From Verminephrobacter eiseniae EF01-2 (GTDB lineage: Bacteria > Pseudomonadota > Gammaproteobacteria > Burkholderiales > Burkholderiaceae_C): 64,000 nt of DNA. Positions 42,714 to 52,553 of the stretch are shown one piece after another. The notes under the pieces were generated by a model. The model made no database searches. It was not told the origin of the DNA and saw only the letters and a list, made by a program, of their open reading frames with translations. The position numbers were made by a program, and so were the translations under genes. The stretch spans positions 2,108,001 through 2,172,000 of the forward strand of contig NC_008786.1 in the NCBI RefSeq assembly GCF_000015565.1. Direction: 5' to 3'. Position 1 is the stretch's first letter. Each line of letters begins with the position of its first letter.

Positions 42714-45422
42714 TTATGCGTACAGCGGGTTGGTCTTGTCGGCCTGTATGCCGTATTTGGCCAGCGCCTGTGCCACTTTGTCGGCGGGCAGCAGGCCGTC
42801 TTCGCTCAGCGCCTTGAGCGCGGCCAGGACGATGTAGTGGCGATCGATCTCGAAATGCTCGCGCAGCTTGCTGCGAAAGTCGCTGCGGCCAAAGCCGTCG
42901 GTTCCCAGCACTTTGTAGTTGCGGCCCTTGGGTATGAACGGGCGGATCTGCTCGGCATAGGCTTTCATGTAGTCGGTGGACGCGACCACCGGGCCGGTGC
43001 TGCGGCCCAGTTGCCGGGCCACGAACGGCTGGCGCGGCGCCGCCAACGGGTGCAGCAGGTTCCAGCGCTCGGCGTCCTGGCCTTCGCGGGTGAGTTCGTT
43101 GAAACTGGGGCAGCTCCACACATCGGCCTGCACCCCCCAGTCGGCGGCCAGCAGGGTTTGCGCGGCCAGCGCTTCGCGCAAGATGCTGCCCGAGCCCAGC
43201 AGTTGCACGCGCTGCTCGCCTGCGGCGCCGGGCTGGCACAGGTACATGCCCTGGATGATTTGCTCTTGCGTGCCATCCGTCAGGCCCGGCATCGCGTAGT
43301 TCTCATTGAGCAGCGTGATGTAGTAAAAGACATTCTCCTGCTGCTCGACCATGCGCTGCAGGCCGCGGTGCATGATCACGGCCACTTCGTGCGCGAAGCT
43401 GGGGTCGTAGCTCACGCAGTTGGGAATGGTGTTGGCCAGGATATGGCTGTGGCCGTCTTCGTGCTGCAAGCCTTCGCCATTGAGCGTGGTGCGGCCCGAG
43501 GTGCCGCCCAGCAGGAAGCCGCGCGCCTGCATGTCGCCGGCGGCCCAGGCCAGGTCGCCGATGCGCTGGAAACCGAACATCGAGTAGTACACGTAGAACG
43601 GCACCATGATGCGGTTGTTCGTGCTGTAGCTGGTGGCCGCAGCGATCCAACTGGCCATGCCGCCGGCTTCGTTGATGCCCTCTTGCAGGATCTGGCCGGC
43701 CTTGTCTTCCCTGTAGTACATGACCTGATCGCGATCGACCGGGGTATACAACTGGCCCTTGGGGTTGTAGATGCCGATCTGGCGAAACAGCCCTTCCATG
43801 CCGAAGGTGCGGGCCTCGTCGACCAGGATGGGCACCACGCGCGGGCCCAGGGCCGGGTCGCGCAGCAACTGTGTGATGACGCGCACATAGGCCTGGGTGG
43901 TGGAGATTTCGCGGCCTGCGGTTGTCGGGTCGAGCACGGCCTTGAAGGTCTCCAGTGCCGGCACGGTGAAGTGCTCGTCGGCCTTGGGCCGGCGCTTGGG
44001 CAGGTAGCCGCCCAGCGCCTGGCGGCGCTCGTGCAGGTACTTGATTTCGGGCGTGTCGTCGGCGGGCTTGTAGTACGGGATCTTGTGCAGTTCGCTGTCC
44101 GGGATCGGGATGTTGAACCGGTCGCGGATGTAGCGTATGTCTTCGTCGCTGAGCTTTTTCGTCTGGTGCACGGTGTTCTTGCCCTCGCCGGCCTTGCCCA
44201 TGCCGTAGCCCTTGATGGTCTTGACCAGCAGCACCGTGGGCTGGCCCTGGTGCGCGTTGGCGGCGTGAAAAGCGGCGTACACCTTGGTCGGCTCGTGGCC
44301 GCCACGGCGCAACTCGAACACCTCCTCGTCGCTCATGTGCTCGACCAGTTTGAGCGTTTCGGGATACCGGCCGAAGAAGTTCTTGCGCACGAACGCGCCG
44401 TCGTTGGCCTTCATCGCCTGGTAGTCGCCGTCCAGGGTTTCCATCATCAACTGGCGCAGCCTGCCGCTCCTGTCGCGGGCCAGCAGCGCGTCCCAGCCCG
44501 CGCCCCACAGCAGTTTGATCACGTTCCAGCCGCTGCCGCGAAATTCGCTCTCCAACTCCTGCACGATCTTGCCGTTGCCGCGCACCGGACCGTCGAGCCG
44601 CTGCAAGTTGCAGTTGACCACGAAGACCAGGTTGTCGAGGTTCTCGCGCGCCGCCAGGCCGATGGCGCCCAGCGATTCGGGCTCGTCCATCTCGCCGTCG
44701 CCGCAGAACACCCAGACCTTGCGCTTGTCGGTGTCGGCAATGCCGCGCGCGTGCAGGTACTTCAGGAACCGCGCCTGGTAGATGGCCATCAGCGGGCCCA
44801 GCCCCATCGACACCGTGGGGAACTGCCAGAACTCGGGCATCAGCTTCGGGTGCGGGTAGCTCGACAGGCCCTTGCCATCGACTTCCTGGCGGAAACTGTC
44901 GAGCTGCGCTTCATCGAGCCGCCCTTCGAGGTAGGCGCGGGCATAGATGCCGGGCGCGCTATGGCCCTGGATATAGAGCAGATCCCCGCCGTGGTGCTCG
45001 CTCTCGGCATGCCAGAAATGATTGAAACCGGCGCCAAACATGCTGGCCACCGAGGCGAACGAGCCGATGTGGCCGCCCAGGTCGCCGCCATCGGCCGGGT
45101 CCAGGCGGTTGGCGCGCACCACCATGGCCATCGCGTTCCAGCGCATGTAGGCGCGCAGGCGCTTTTCGATCTGTATGTTGCCGGGGCAATGCGCTTCCTT
45201 GTTCGGCTCGATGGTGTTCACGTAGCCGGTGTTGGCTGAAAACGGCATGTCGATGCTGCTTTGGCGCGCCTGCTCGATGAGTTGCTCGAGCAGGAAATGG
45301 GCGCGCTCGGCACCCGCTTGGTCGATGACGGCGGACAGCGCATCCACCCACTCGCGGGTTTCTTGCGGATCGGTGTCGGATGCGGCGCCGTTTCCGGCCG
45401 GGGGGACGGGCTGAGCTGACAT
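42714..45422 (-). CDS. aceE: Pyruvate dehydrogenase E1 (homodimeric type)
   Basis: A 902-residue thiamine-diphosphate enzyme that decarboxylates pyruvate and acetylates the lipoyl group of AceF. Recognisable are GHIGSFASVASMFGAGFNHFW, the ThDP-binding WVFCGDGEMDEPESLG, QEGINEAGGMASW and the C-terminal LGTDGFGRSD. Length is normal for the homodimeric E1. It is the first gene of the operon; the 162-bp AT-rich gap to the divergent sensor kinase gene must contain its promoter, and AAGGAGACAAAGC precedes the start. Confidence 0.96.
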   Translation of the reverse strand: MSAQPVPPAGNGAASDTDPQETREWVDALSAVIDQAGAERAHFLLEQLIEQARQSSIDMPFSANTGYVNTIEPNKEAHCPGNIQIEKRLRAYMRWNAMAMVVRANRLDPADGGDLGGHIGSFASVASMFGAGFNHFWHAESEHHGGDLLYIQGHSAPGIYARAYLEGRLDEAQLDSFRQEVDGKGLSSYPHPKLMPEFWQFPTVSMGLGPLMAIYQARFLKYLHARGIADTDKRKVWVFCGDGEMDEPESLGAIGLAARENLDNLVFVVNCNLQRLDGPVRGNGKIVQELESEFRGSGWNVIKLLWGAGWDALLARDRSGRLRQLMMETLDGDYQAMKANDGAFVRKNFFGRYPETLKLVEHMSDEEVFELRRGGHEPTKVYAAFHAANAHQGQPTVLLVKTIKGYGMGKAGEGKNTVHQTKKLSDEDIRYIRDRFNIPIPDSELHKIPYYKPADDTPEIKYLHERRQALGGYLPKRRPKADEHFTVPALETFKAVLDPTTAGREISTTQAYVRVITQLLRDPALGPRVVPILVDEARTFGMEGLFRQIGIYNPKGQLYTPVDRDQVMYYREDKAGQILQEGINEAGGMASWIAAATSYSTNNRIMVPFYVYYSMFGFQRIGDLAWAAGDMQARGFLLGGTSGRTTLNGEGLQHEDGHSHILANTIPNCVSYDPSFAHEVAVIMHRGLQRMVEQQENVFYYITLLNENYAMPGLTDGTQEQIIQGMYLCQPGAAGEQRVQLLGSGSILREALAAQTLLAADWGVQADVWSCPSFNELTREGQDAERWNLLHPLAAPRQPFVARQLGRSTGPVVASTDYMKAYAEQIRPFIPKGRNYKVLGTDGFGRSDFRSKLREHFEIDRHYIVLAALKALSEDGLLPADKVAQALAKYGIQADKTNPLYA

Positions 45423-45584
45423 GCTTTGTCTCCTTGAATGTGGCAGCCATTATCAGGCGGCAAGTTTCGCATATCTTTTCCTGATTTCAAATAGTGCTTG
45501 ATAATTTCATATTGCAACAATATATGAACGGCCTGCATCGGCGGCTGCGGCAAAGCAGCGCGCTGCGCACCCTACACTTGCGGG

Positions 45585-48140
45585 ATGGACACCATGCCCC
45601 CTTCCCCCACGGCGCCGTCCGTGGCTGCGCCGATACGCTGGTGGCGCAACTGGTGGCGCGGACTGTCGCCCACCCGGCAAGACCGGTTCGCCGCCCTCGC
45701 CCCGCTGGCCGCAGTGCTGATGTTTCTGGCCGCCATCGTTGCAGCGTTCTGGTATCTGCGCGCCGAAGAGGTCGAGCGCGAACAGGAAGCCCTGCGGCGC
45801 GACGTGGAATATGCGCACCAGCGTGTGCGCTTGCGCTTGCTCGAGCGCCAGGAGCAAATCATGCGCATTGCCCGCGACCTGTCCAACCAAGACTTGGCGC
45901 GCGTGGACTTCGTCAGCCGCGCCGAGATCCTGATCAGCCAATACCCCGAACTGCAAGCCATCACCTGGATCGACGAGCGCCGGCGCATCCGCGCCAGCCA
46001 GGCCGCCCCCACGCTGGGCAGCGGGCAACTGCGCATGGCCGGCGAGGTGCTCAAGCCCGGCGATACCGCCGACGCCTTTGGTCTGGCGCGCGACCTGCAA
46101 CAGCCGGTGTACGTGCAGCCGAGCGTCATTGCGGGCGACGCCGCGCCGCTGCTGCAACTGCAAGTGCCGCTGAACAACCAGGGCCGGTTCGGCGGCGTGG
46201 TGCTGAGCGAGTACTCCATCGACAGCCTGCTGCGCTATGGCACGCCCACCGAAGTGCTGGCGCGCTATGCCGTGACGCTGCTCGACGACAAGGGCCATTT
46301 GCTGGCCGGCACGCCGCTGGGCCCGCGCAACAAGGCCAGCCAGTTGCTGCCCTGGAAGCCGCGCGCCAATGAATACGAAGTGCCCGTCTCCCCGGTGGGC
46401 AACGGCCTGACGCTGCGTGCCCAGGCCTACCGCACCTCCTTGGGCATGGTCGGCAGCGGCCTGTTCTGGCTGGTGGGAACCCTGAGCGGGATGACCGCCT
46501 GGATGCTGATCGCCACCTGGCGCCACACCCGCCGCCGCATGCGCACGCAAGAAGCGCTGGTGGCCGAAACCAACTTCCGCCGGGCGATGGAGAACTCCAT
46601 CCTCACCGGCATGCGCGCGCTGGATCTGGAAGGCCGCATCAGCTATGTGAACGCCGCCTTTTGCCAGATGACGGGCTGGAGCGCGCAGGAACTGGTGGGC
46701 CTGAAAGCGCCATTCCCCTACTGGCCGGAATCCGACCTGGAGACCTTGCAGGCCAAACTGCGCGACGAGCTCAGCGGCAACACCACCGCCGGCGGCTTTC
46801 AGGTGCGCGTCAAACGCAAGAGCGGCACGCTGTTCGATGCGCGGCTGTATGTGTCGCCGCTGATCGATGCCCATGGCCAGCAGACCGGCTGGATGACATC
46901 AATGACCGACATCACCGAGCCCAACCGGATCCGGGCGCAGTTGTCGGCCTCGCACGAGCGCTTCACCATCGTGCTGGAGTCGTTGGACGCATCGGTGTCG
47001 GTGGCCCCGCTGGGCAGCGAAGAACTGCTGTTTGCCAACAAGCTGTACCGCCAATGGTTTGGCTCGCACACCGGCGGGCATCTGCAATTGGTGGCACAGG
47101 CTGGCATGGTGCCCATCTCGGGCAAAGAGCACAGCGGCATGGACGACGAGGATGGCCTGATGGGCTTGCCGACCGACCCGCTGACCAGCGCGCGCAGCGA
47201 AAACACCGAAATCTACCTGACCGAACTGGGCAAATGGCTGGAAGTGCGCTCGCGCTACCTGAACTGGGTCGACGGGCGCCTGGCCCAGATGGTGATTGCC
47301 ACCGACATCACCCCCCGGCGCCTGGCCGAAGAACAGGCCGGACGACAGGCCGAGCGCGCCCAATCGGTCAGCCGCCTGATCACGATGGGCGAGATGGCAT
47401 CGAGCCTGGCGCATGAACTGAACCAGCCCCTGACGGCGATCAACAACTACTGCAGCGGGCTGCTGCTTCGCATCCAGAACGGGCAACTCGGCGAAGAAGC
47501 CCTGCTGGAGACCCTGCAAAAAACCGCCCACCAGGCCCAGCGCGCCGGCCAAATCATCCAGCACATCCGCTCCTTCGTGCAAAAAAGCGAGCCCAACCGC
47601 ACACTGGCCGATGTGCACTCGATGGTCACCGAGGCCGTGGAACTGGCCGACATCGAACTGCGCCGGCGCAACGTGCGCCTGACACACCACGTTGCGGCCC
47701 GCCTGCCGCCGGTGATGGCCGACACCATCCTGATCGAACAGGTGCTGGTGAACCTGATGAAGAACGGGGCCGAAGCCATCGAGCATGCCAAGCGCCCGCC
47801 GCCCAACCGCAGCGTGGAACTGCGCGTAGTCCCCCGGCAGGTCGACGAGCACGATGGGGTGGAGTTTTCGGTGTGCGACACCGGCCGGGGCCTGGCACCC
47901 GAAGTACGCAAACGCCTGTTCGAGGCGTTCTTCTCCACCAAGGAAGAAGGCATGGGCATGGGCCTGAACTTATGCCGCAGCATCGTCGAATCGCACCAGG
48001 GAAGAATGGATGTGGAGAACCTCTACAATGGCCTGGAGCTTGCCGGTTGCAGATTCACCTTCTGGCTGCCGCTTGCCAAGCCAGCTGATGCCGCTGCAAC
48101 TACGGTAGCAAACGAACAGACCCCAAGGATGGTTGCATGA
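45585..48140 (+). CDS. PAS-domain sensor histidine kinase (FixL/DctB-like)
   Basis: An 851-residue membrane kinase. Hydrophobic segments near 38-58 and 287-306 bracket an extracytoplasmic sensor region of about 225 residues. Two PAS regions follow (about 320-440, FRRAMENSILTGMRALDLEGRISY; and 450-575), then the kinase core with the phosphorylated His610 in SSLAHELNQPLTAINNY, the N box VNLMKNGAEAIEH, and G boxes CDTGRGLAPE and GMGMGLNLC. The gene overlaps its response regulator by 4 nt. A TACACT sits just before the start (45573-45578). It is divergent from the pyruvate dehydrogenase operon. Confidence 0.9.
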   Translation: MDTMPPSPTAPSVAAPIRWWRNWWRGLSPTRQDRFAALAPLAAVLMFLAAIVAAFWYLRAEEVEREQEALRRDVEYAHQRVRLRLLERQEQIMRIARDLSNQDLARVDFVSRAEILISQYPELQAITWIDERRRIRASQAAPTLGSGQLRMAGEVLKPGDTADAFGLARDLQQPVYVQPSVIAGDAAPLLQLQVPLNNQGRFGGVVLSEYSIDSLLRYGTPTEVLARYAVTLLDDKGHLLAGTPLGPRNKASQLLPWKPRANEYEVPVSPVGNGLTLRAQAYRTSLGMVGSGLFWLVGTLSGMTAWMLIATWRHTRRRMRTQEALVAETNFRRAMENSILTGMRALDLEGRISYVNAAFCQMTGWSAQELVGLKAPFPYWPESDLETLQAKLRDELSGNTTAGGFQVRVKRKSGTLFDARLYVSPLIDAHGQQTGWMTSMTDITEPNRIRAQLSASHERFTIVLESLDASVSVAPLGSEELLFANKLYRQWFGSHTGGHLQLVAQAGMVPISGKEHSGMDDEDGLMGLPTDPLTSARSENTEIYLTELGKWLEVRSRYLNWVDGRLAQMVIATDITPRRLAEEQAGRQAERAQSVSRLITMGEMASSLAHELNQPLTAINNYCSGLLLRIQNGQLGEEALLETLQKTAHQAQRAGQIIQHIRSFVQKSEPNRTLADVHSMVTEAVELADIELRRRNVRLTHHVAARLPPVMADTILIEQVLVNLMKNGAEAIEHAKRPPPNRSVELRVVPRQVDEHDGVEFSVCDTGRGLAPEVRKRLFEAFFSTKEEGMGMGLNLCRSIVESHQGRMDVENLYNGLELAGCRFTFWLPLAKPADAAATTVANEQTPRMVA

Positions 48141-48763
48141 GCTTGATTCCGAAAAAAGGCACGGTTTACGTGGTTGACGACGACGAAGCCGTGCGCGACT
48201 CGCTGCAATGGCTGCTCGAAGGCAAGGACTACCGGGTGCGTTGTTTCGATTCGGCCGAAACCTTTCTGTCACGCTACGACCCGCGCGAAGTGGCCTGCCT
48301 GATCGTGGACATCCGCATGGGCGGCATGACCGGGCTGGAACTGCAAGACCGCCTGGTCGAGCGCAAATCGCCGCTGCCCATCGTCTTCATCACCGGCCAT
48401 GGCGACGTGCCCATGGCCGTGAACACGATGAAGAAAGGCGCGCTGGACTTCATCCAGAAACCCTTTGACGAGCCCGAACTGGTAGGGCTGGTCGAACGCA
48501 TGCTCGACCATGCGCGCGAAGCCTTCGCCGACTACCAGCAGGCCGTCTGCCGCGAAGCGCTGCTGTCCAAGCTCACCAGCCGCGAAGCGCAGGTGCTCGA
48601 ACGCATCGTCGCCGGCCGTCTGAACAAGCAAATCGCCGACGACCTGGGCATCAGCATCAAAACGGTGGAAGCGCACCGCGCCAACATCATGGAAAAACTC
48701 AACGCCAACACCGTGGCCGACCTGCTCAAGATCGCCCTGGGACAGAACGCCCCCAAGGGTTGA
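48137..48763 (+). CDS. FixJ/NarL-family response regulator
   Basis: A 208-residue two-domain regulator: receiver domain 1-125 with the acidic pocket VVDDDEA, the phospho-acceptor Asp58 in LIVDIRMGG, and KPFDEPEL near 110; then a LuxR-type helix-turn-helix (LTSREAQVLERIVAGRLNKQ, ISIKTVEAHRANIMEK). It is translationally coupled to the histidine kinase gene. Targets are unknown; the divergently placed pyruvate dehydrogenase operon is a candidate from position alone. Confidence 0.92.
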   Translation: MSLIPKKGTVYVVDDDEAVRDSLQWLLEGKDYRVRCFDSAETFLSRYDPREVACLIVDIRMGGMTGLELQDRLVERKSPLPIVFITGHGDVPMAVNTMKKGALDFIQKPFDEPELVGLVERMLDHAREAFADYQQAVCREALLSKLTSREAQVLERIVAGRLNKQIADDLGISIKTVEAHRANIMEKLNANTVADLLKIALGQNAPKG

Positions 48764-48841
48764 TCGACTCCGCTACATTTTCAATAGCCAACGGTACGGA
48801 TGAATCAAGCACCCAAAGCAGACTCCATCGATATTTGCGCC

Positions 48842-49699
48842 ATGACAGCCCACACCATCGACGGCCTGGCCCTGTCGCGCCAGTTGCGCAGCGCGCTGGC
48901 GCAGCGCGCTGCGGCCCTGACGGCCCGTGGCCACCAGCCTGGTCTGGCCGTGATCCTGGTCGGCGAAGACCCGGCCTCCGCCATCTACGTGCGCAACAAA
49001 ATCCGCGCCTGCCAAGACAACGGCCTGCGCTCCGTCCTGGAAAAATACACCGCCAACCTGAGCCAGGCCGCGCTGCTCGAACGCATCGCCGCCTTGAATG
49101 CCGACCCCGGCGTGCATGGCATCCTGGTGCAAATGCCGCTGCCCAAACACATCGACCCGCACCGGGTCACCGAGGCGATTGCCAGCACCAAGGATGTGGA
49201 CGGCTACTCGGTGCTGTCTGCCGGGGCGCTGCTGGCCGGCCTGGACGGCTTTCGCCCCTGCACGCCATACGGCTGCATGAAACTGATCGAATCCACCGGC
49301 CAGGCCATCGCAGGCCGGCACGCAGTGATCGTGGGGCGCAGCCAGACCGTCGGCAAACCCATGGCCCTGCTGCTGCTGCAAGCCAATGCCACGGTGACGC
49401 TGTGCCACAGCGCCACCCCCGACCTGGGCTACCACACCCGCCAGGCCGACATCGTGGTCGCCGCCGTCGGCCGGGCCCGGATGCTGACCGCCGAGATGGT
49501 CAAACCGGGCGCCATCGTCATCGATGTGGGCATCAACCGCCAAGCCGACGGCAAGCTCTGCGGCGACGTGGACTTCGACCGCGTCAAACAGGTGGCAGGC
49601 TGGATCACCCCGGTGCCTGGCGGAGTGGGCCCGATGACCATTACCATGCTACTGGTCAACACCATGCAAGCGACCGAGCGCAGCGCCGCAAACCCCTGA
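48842..49699 (+). CDS. folD: Methylenetetrahydrofolate dehydrogenase/cyclohydrolase
   Basis: A 285-residue bifunctional FolD that interconverts 5,10-methylene-, methenyl- and 10-formyl-tetrahydrofolate with NADP. Motifs: [19 protein letters not shown] with the catalytic lysine, QMPLPKHID, the NADP-binding [17 protein letters not shown], and [13 protein letters not shown] near the end. ATG at 48842 ([14 protein letters not shown]) matches usual FolD starts; an in-frame ATG 14 codons earlier at 48800 cannot be excluded. The next gene starts 9 bp after its stop. Confidence 0.95.
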   Translation: MTAHTIDGLALSRQLRSALAQRAAALTARGHQPGLAVILVGEDPASAIYVRNKIRACQDNGLRSVLEKYTANLSQAALLERIAALNADPGVHGILVQMPLPKHIDPHRVTEAIASTKDVDGYSVLSAGALLAGLDGFRPCTPYGCMKLIESTGQAIAGRHAVIVGRSQTVGKPMALLLLQANATVTLCHSATPDLGYHTRQADIVVAAVGRARMLTAEMVKPGAIVIDVGINRQADGKLCGDVDFDRVKQVAGWITPVPGGVGPMTITMLLVNTMQATERSAANP

Positions 49700-49708
49700 C
49701 ACCCGGAC

Positions 49709-51748
49709 ATGGACAACCCCCTTCTGACCCCCTCGGACCTGCCCCCCTTCGACCGCATCGGCGCGCAGGATGTCGCGCCCGCCATCGATGTGCTGCTGGA
49801 GCGCGCCAGCCAGGCACTGGAGACCGTCACCGCCCCCGGCTTCCCGGCCCGCTGGCAAGCCATCATGGAGCAGTTGGAAGTGCCCAACGAGCAACTGCTC
49901 CGGGCCTGGGGCGCCATCAGCCATTTGAACAGCGTGGCCGACACCCCGCCACTGCGGGCCGCCTACAACGCCGCCCTGCCGCGCATCACCGAATTCTGGA
50001 CCCGCCTGGGCACCAACGAGCGGCTGTACGCCAAGTACAAGGCCATCGACCCCGCGTCACTGACGCCCGTGCAAAGCCAGGCCCACCGCAACGCCATGCG
50101 CAACTTCGTGCTCGCCGGCGCAGAACTGACCGGGGCCGCCAAAGAACGCTTCGCCTGCATCCAGCAGCGCCAGGCCGAACTGGACCAGAAATTCAGCGAA
50201 AACGTCCTCGACGCCACCGAAGCCTTTGCCTATTACGCCAGCGCCGAAGAACTCGACGGCCTGCCGGCCGACATACGGCAAGCAGCCCTGTCCGCCGCGC
50301 AGGCCGAGGGGCGGGCGGGCTACAAACTGACACTCAAATGGCCCTGCTACCTGCCGGTAATGCAATTTGCCAGCCGCAGCGAACTGCGCGAAAAACTCTA
50401 CCGCGCCTATGTCACCCGCGCCTCCGACCAGGCCGAGAACCGACAGTTCGACAACAGCGCATCGATCGCCGAGATTCTCGCGCTGCGCCGCGAAGAAGCC
50501 CGACTGCTTGGCTACCCCCATTTCGGCGCGCTGTCGATCGCGCCCAAAATGGCGCAGTCGCCCGCCGAAGTGATCGGCTTTTTGCGCGACCTGGCGCGCC
50601 GGGCGCGCCCCCATGCAGAAAAAGACCTGGCCGACCTGCGCGCCTTTGCGGCCAGGCACAAGGGCCTGGACGACCCCCAGGCCTGGGACTGGTACTACCT
50701 GTCCGAGCAGCTCAAACAGGCCCGCTACGCCTTCAGCGAGCAAGAGGTCAAGCAATACTTCACCGCCCCCAAGGTGCTGGCCGGACTGTTCAAAATCGTC
50801 GAGACATTGTTTGAAGTCTCGATTCGCCCGGACTCGGCCGCCGTATGGGATGCCGCAGTCGAGTTTTACCGCATCGAACGCGGCGGCCGACTGATCGGCC
50901 AGTTCTACCTCGACCAACCCGCCCGCACCGGCAAACGGGGCGGCGCCTGGATGGACAATGTGCGCAACCGCTGGCTACGCCCCGACACCGGCGCGCTGCA
51001 AACGCCGGTGGCGCACCTGGTCTGCAACTTCGCGCCCGGCGTGGATGGCCGGCCGCCACTGCTGACCCACTACGATGTCATCACCCTGTTCCACGAATTT
51101 GGCCATGGGCTGCAGCACCTGCTGACCCAGGTCGATGAATTCTATGTCTCGGGCATCAGCGGCGTGGAATGGGACGCCGTGGAACTACCCAGCCAGTTCA
51201 TGGAAAACTTCTGCTGGGAATGGGATGTGCTCGGGCACATGACAGCCCATGTGGACACAGGCGCGCCGCTGCCCCGGGAGCTGTTCGACAAAATGCTCGC
51301 GGCGCGCAACTTCCAAAGCGGCATGCAGACCCTGCGCCAAATCGAATTCGCGTTGTTCGACATGCTGCTGCACACCGAGCATGACCCGGCCGAGGACTTC
51401 ATGCCGCTGCTGGAGCGGGTGCGCAACGAAGTGTCGGTGCTGGCCTCGCCCCCATTCAACCGCCCCGCGCACAGCTTTAGCCACATCTTTGCCGGCGGCT
51501 ATGCGGCGGGCTACTACAGCTACCACTGGGCCGAAGTGCTCAGCGCCGATGCCTATGCCGCCTTTGAAGAAACCGCAGGCCAAAATGGCCAGCCCAGCAT
51601 CGAAACCGGCCGACGCTATCGCCAAACCATTCTGGAAACGGGCGGCAGCCGCCCGGCAATGGAATCGTTCAAAGCCTTCCGCGGCCGTGCGCCCAGCCTG
51701 GATGCCCTGCTGCGCCACCGCGGCATGATCGAAGAATCGACCGCCTGA
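49709..51748 (+). CDS. prlC: M3-family oligopeptidase (oligopeptidase A)
   Basis: A 679-residue zinc endopeptidase of the thimet oligopeptidase family that degrades short peptides in the cytosol. The zinc motif is HEFGH at 462-466 (LFHEFGHGLQH), with the third ligand region VELPSQFMENFCWE about 25 residues later and the hinge FAGGYAAGYYSYHWAEVLSADAY typical of PrlC. Length is that of E. coli oligopeptidase A. It follows folD by 9 bp, so the two are probably co-transcribed. Confidence 0.92.
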   Translation: MDNPLLTPSDLPPFDRIGAQDVAPAIDVLLERASQALETVTAPGFPARWQAIMEQLEVPNEQLLRAWGAISHLNSVADTPPLRAAYNAALPRITEFWTRLGTNERLYAKYKAIDPASLTPVQSQAHRNAMRNFVLAGAELTGAAKERFACIQQRQAELDQKFSENVLDATEAFAYYASAEELDGLPADIRQAALSAAQAEGRAGYKLTLKWPCYLPVMQFASRSELREKLYRAYVTRASDQAENRQFDNSASIAEILALRREEARLLGYPHFGALSIAPKMAQSPAEVIGFLRDLARRARPHAEKDLADLRAFAARHKGLDDPQAWDWYYLSEQLKQARYAFSEQEVKQYFTAPKVLAGLFKIVETLFEVSIRPDSAAVWDAAVEFYRIERGGRLIGQFYLDQPARTGKRGGAWMDNVRNRWLRPDTGALQTPVAHLVCNFAPGVDGRPPLLTHYDVITLFHEFGHGLQHLLTQVDEFYVSGISGVEWDAVELPSQFMENFCWEWDVLGHMTAHVDTGAPLPRELFDKMLAARNFQSGMQTLRQIEFALFDMLLHTEHDPAEDFMPLLERVRNEVSVLASPPFNRPAHSFSHIFAGGYAAGYYSYHWAEVLSADAYAAFEETAGQNGQPSIETGRRYRQTILETGGSRPAMESFKAFRGRAPSLDALLRHRGMIEESTA

Positions 51749-51815
51749 GCCTGCTGCTGCAACATGGGCCCGCTGCAACCGATCACGACCGATCGAAACC
51801 CAAGGAGCAACGATC

Positions 51816-52451
51816 ATGCACCAACCCCTGTTTGCCCCCCTGCTGGCATCCTTGCTGCTGACGCTGGCCTGCGCCAGTGCCCAAGCCCAAACGGTTTATC
51901 GCATCGTCGGCCCGGACGGCAAGGTCAGCTTCTCGGACCGCCCGCCGCCCGACGCCAAAGCCCAGCCGGTACGCGCTCCGGCGCCCGCCGCCGCCAACGG
52001 TGCTGCGCTGCCATACGATCTGCGCCAGATCGTCAACCGCTTTCCGGTCACGATCTACACCGGCGACGACTGCGCCCCCTGCGCCAGCGTGCGCATCATG
52101 CTGACGGCGCGGGGCGTGCCATTTACCGAGCGCACCGTATCGAGCAACGAGGACATCGCCGCGCTCCAGCGCCTGAGCGGCAGTTCCAGCCTGCCTTTTG
52201 GCACCATTGGCGGCCAGCAATTGACCGGCTACTCGGACACGGAATGGACACAGTACCTGGACGCAGCCGGCTACCCCAAGCAGTCCCAGCTCCCCGGCAA
52301 CTATCGCCGGCCCGCCCCCAGCCCGCTGGTCGCCATCAAAGCCGTTGAGCCTGCCGCGCCCCAAAACCGCACCCCCGCGCCCGCAGAACGGGTAGCCGCC
52401 CCGGTCAACGACGGCCCCACGCCCAGCAATCCGGCCGGCATCCGGTTCTGA
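51816..52451 (+). CDS. DUF4124/glutaredoxin-like secreted protein
   Basis: A 211-residue exported protein. Signal peptide about 1-24 (LLASLLLTLACASAQA); then a DUF4124-like opening (VYRIVGPDGKVSFSDRPP); then a thioredoxin/glutaredoxin-like domain at about 75-150 with the CAPC redox pair in TGDDCAPCASVRIML and a TIGGQQLTGYS stretch that resembles the glutaredoxin GSH-binding region. The C-terminal 50 residues are Pro/Ala-rich. Likely a periplasmic thiol-disulphide protein; family exact function unknown. Confidence 0.82.
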   Translation: MHQPLFAPLLASLLLTLACASAQAQTVYRIVGPDGKVSFSDRPPPDAKAQPVRAPAPAAANGAALPYDLRQIVNRFPVTIYTGDDCAPCASVRIMLTARGVPFTERTVSSNEDIAALQRLSGSSSLPFGTIGGQQLTGYSDTEWTQYLDAAGYPKQSQLPGNYRRPAPSPLVAIKAVEPAAPQNRTPAPAERVAAPVNDGPTPSNPAGIRF

Positions 52452-52553
52452 CAAACCAGTTCTGATGAACAAGGCGGTGAAATTTCAGATCCGTTGGTGT
52501 CACCACTGAAAAAATGAGTGCTTGCCCAATCAGGCGAGAAAAGAGAGATTCTC

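Noticed and set aside
42186..45239. 1017-codon plus-strand frame opposite aceF/aceE
   Set aside because: The minus-strand genes are unmistakable pyruvate dehydrogenase subunits; this frame has no motif.
52476..52514. Hairpin around TGGTGTCACCA as an intrinsic terminator after the DUF4124 gene
   Set aside because: The stem is interrupted by a 6-nt bulge and lacks a T-run on the relevant strand.
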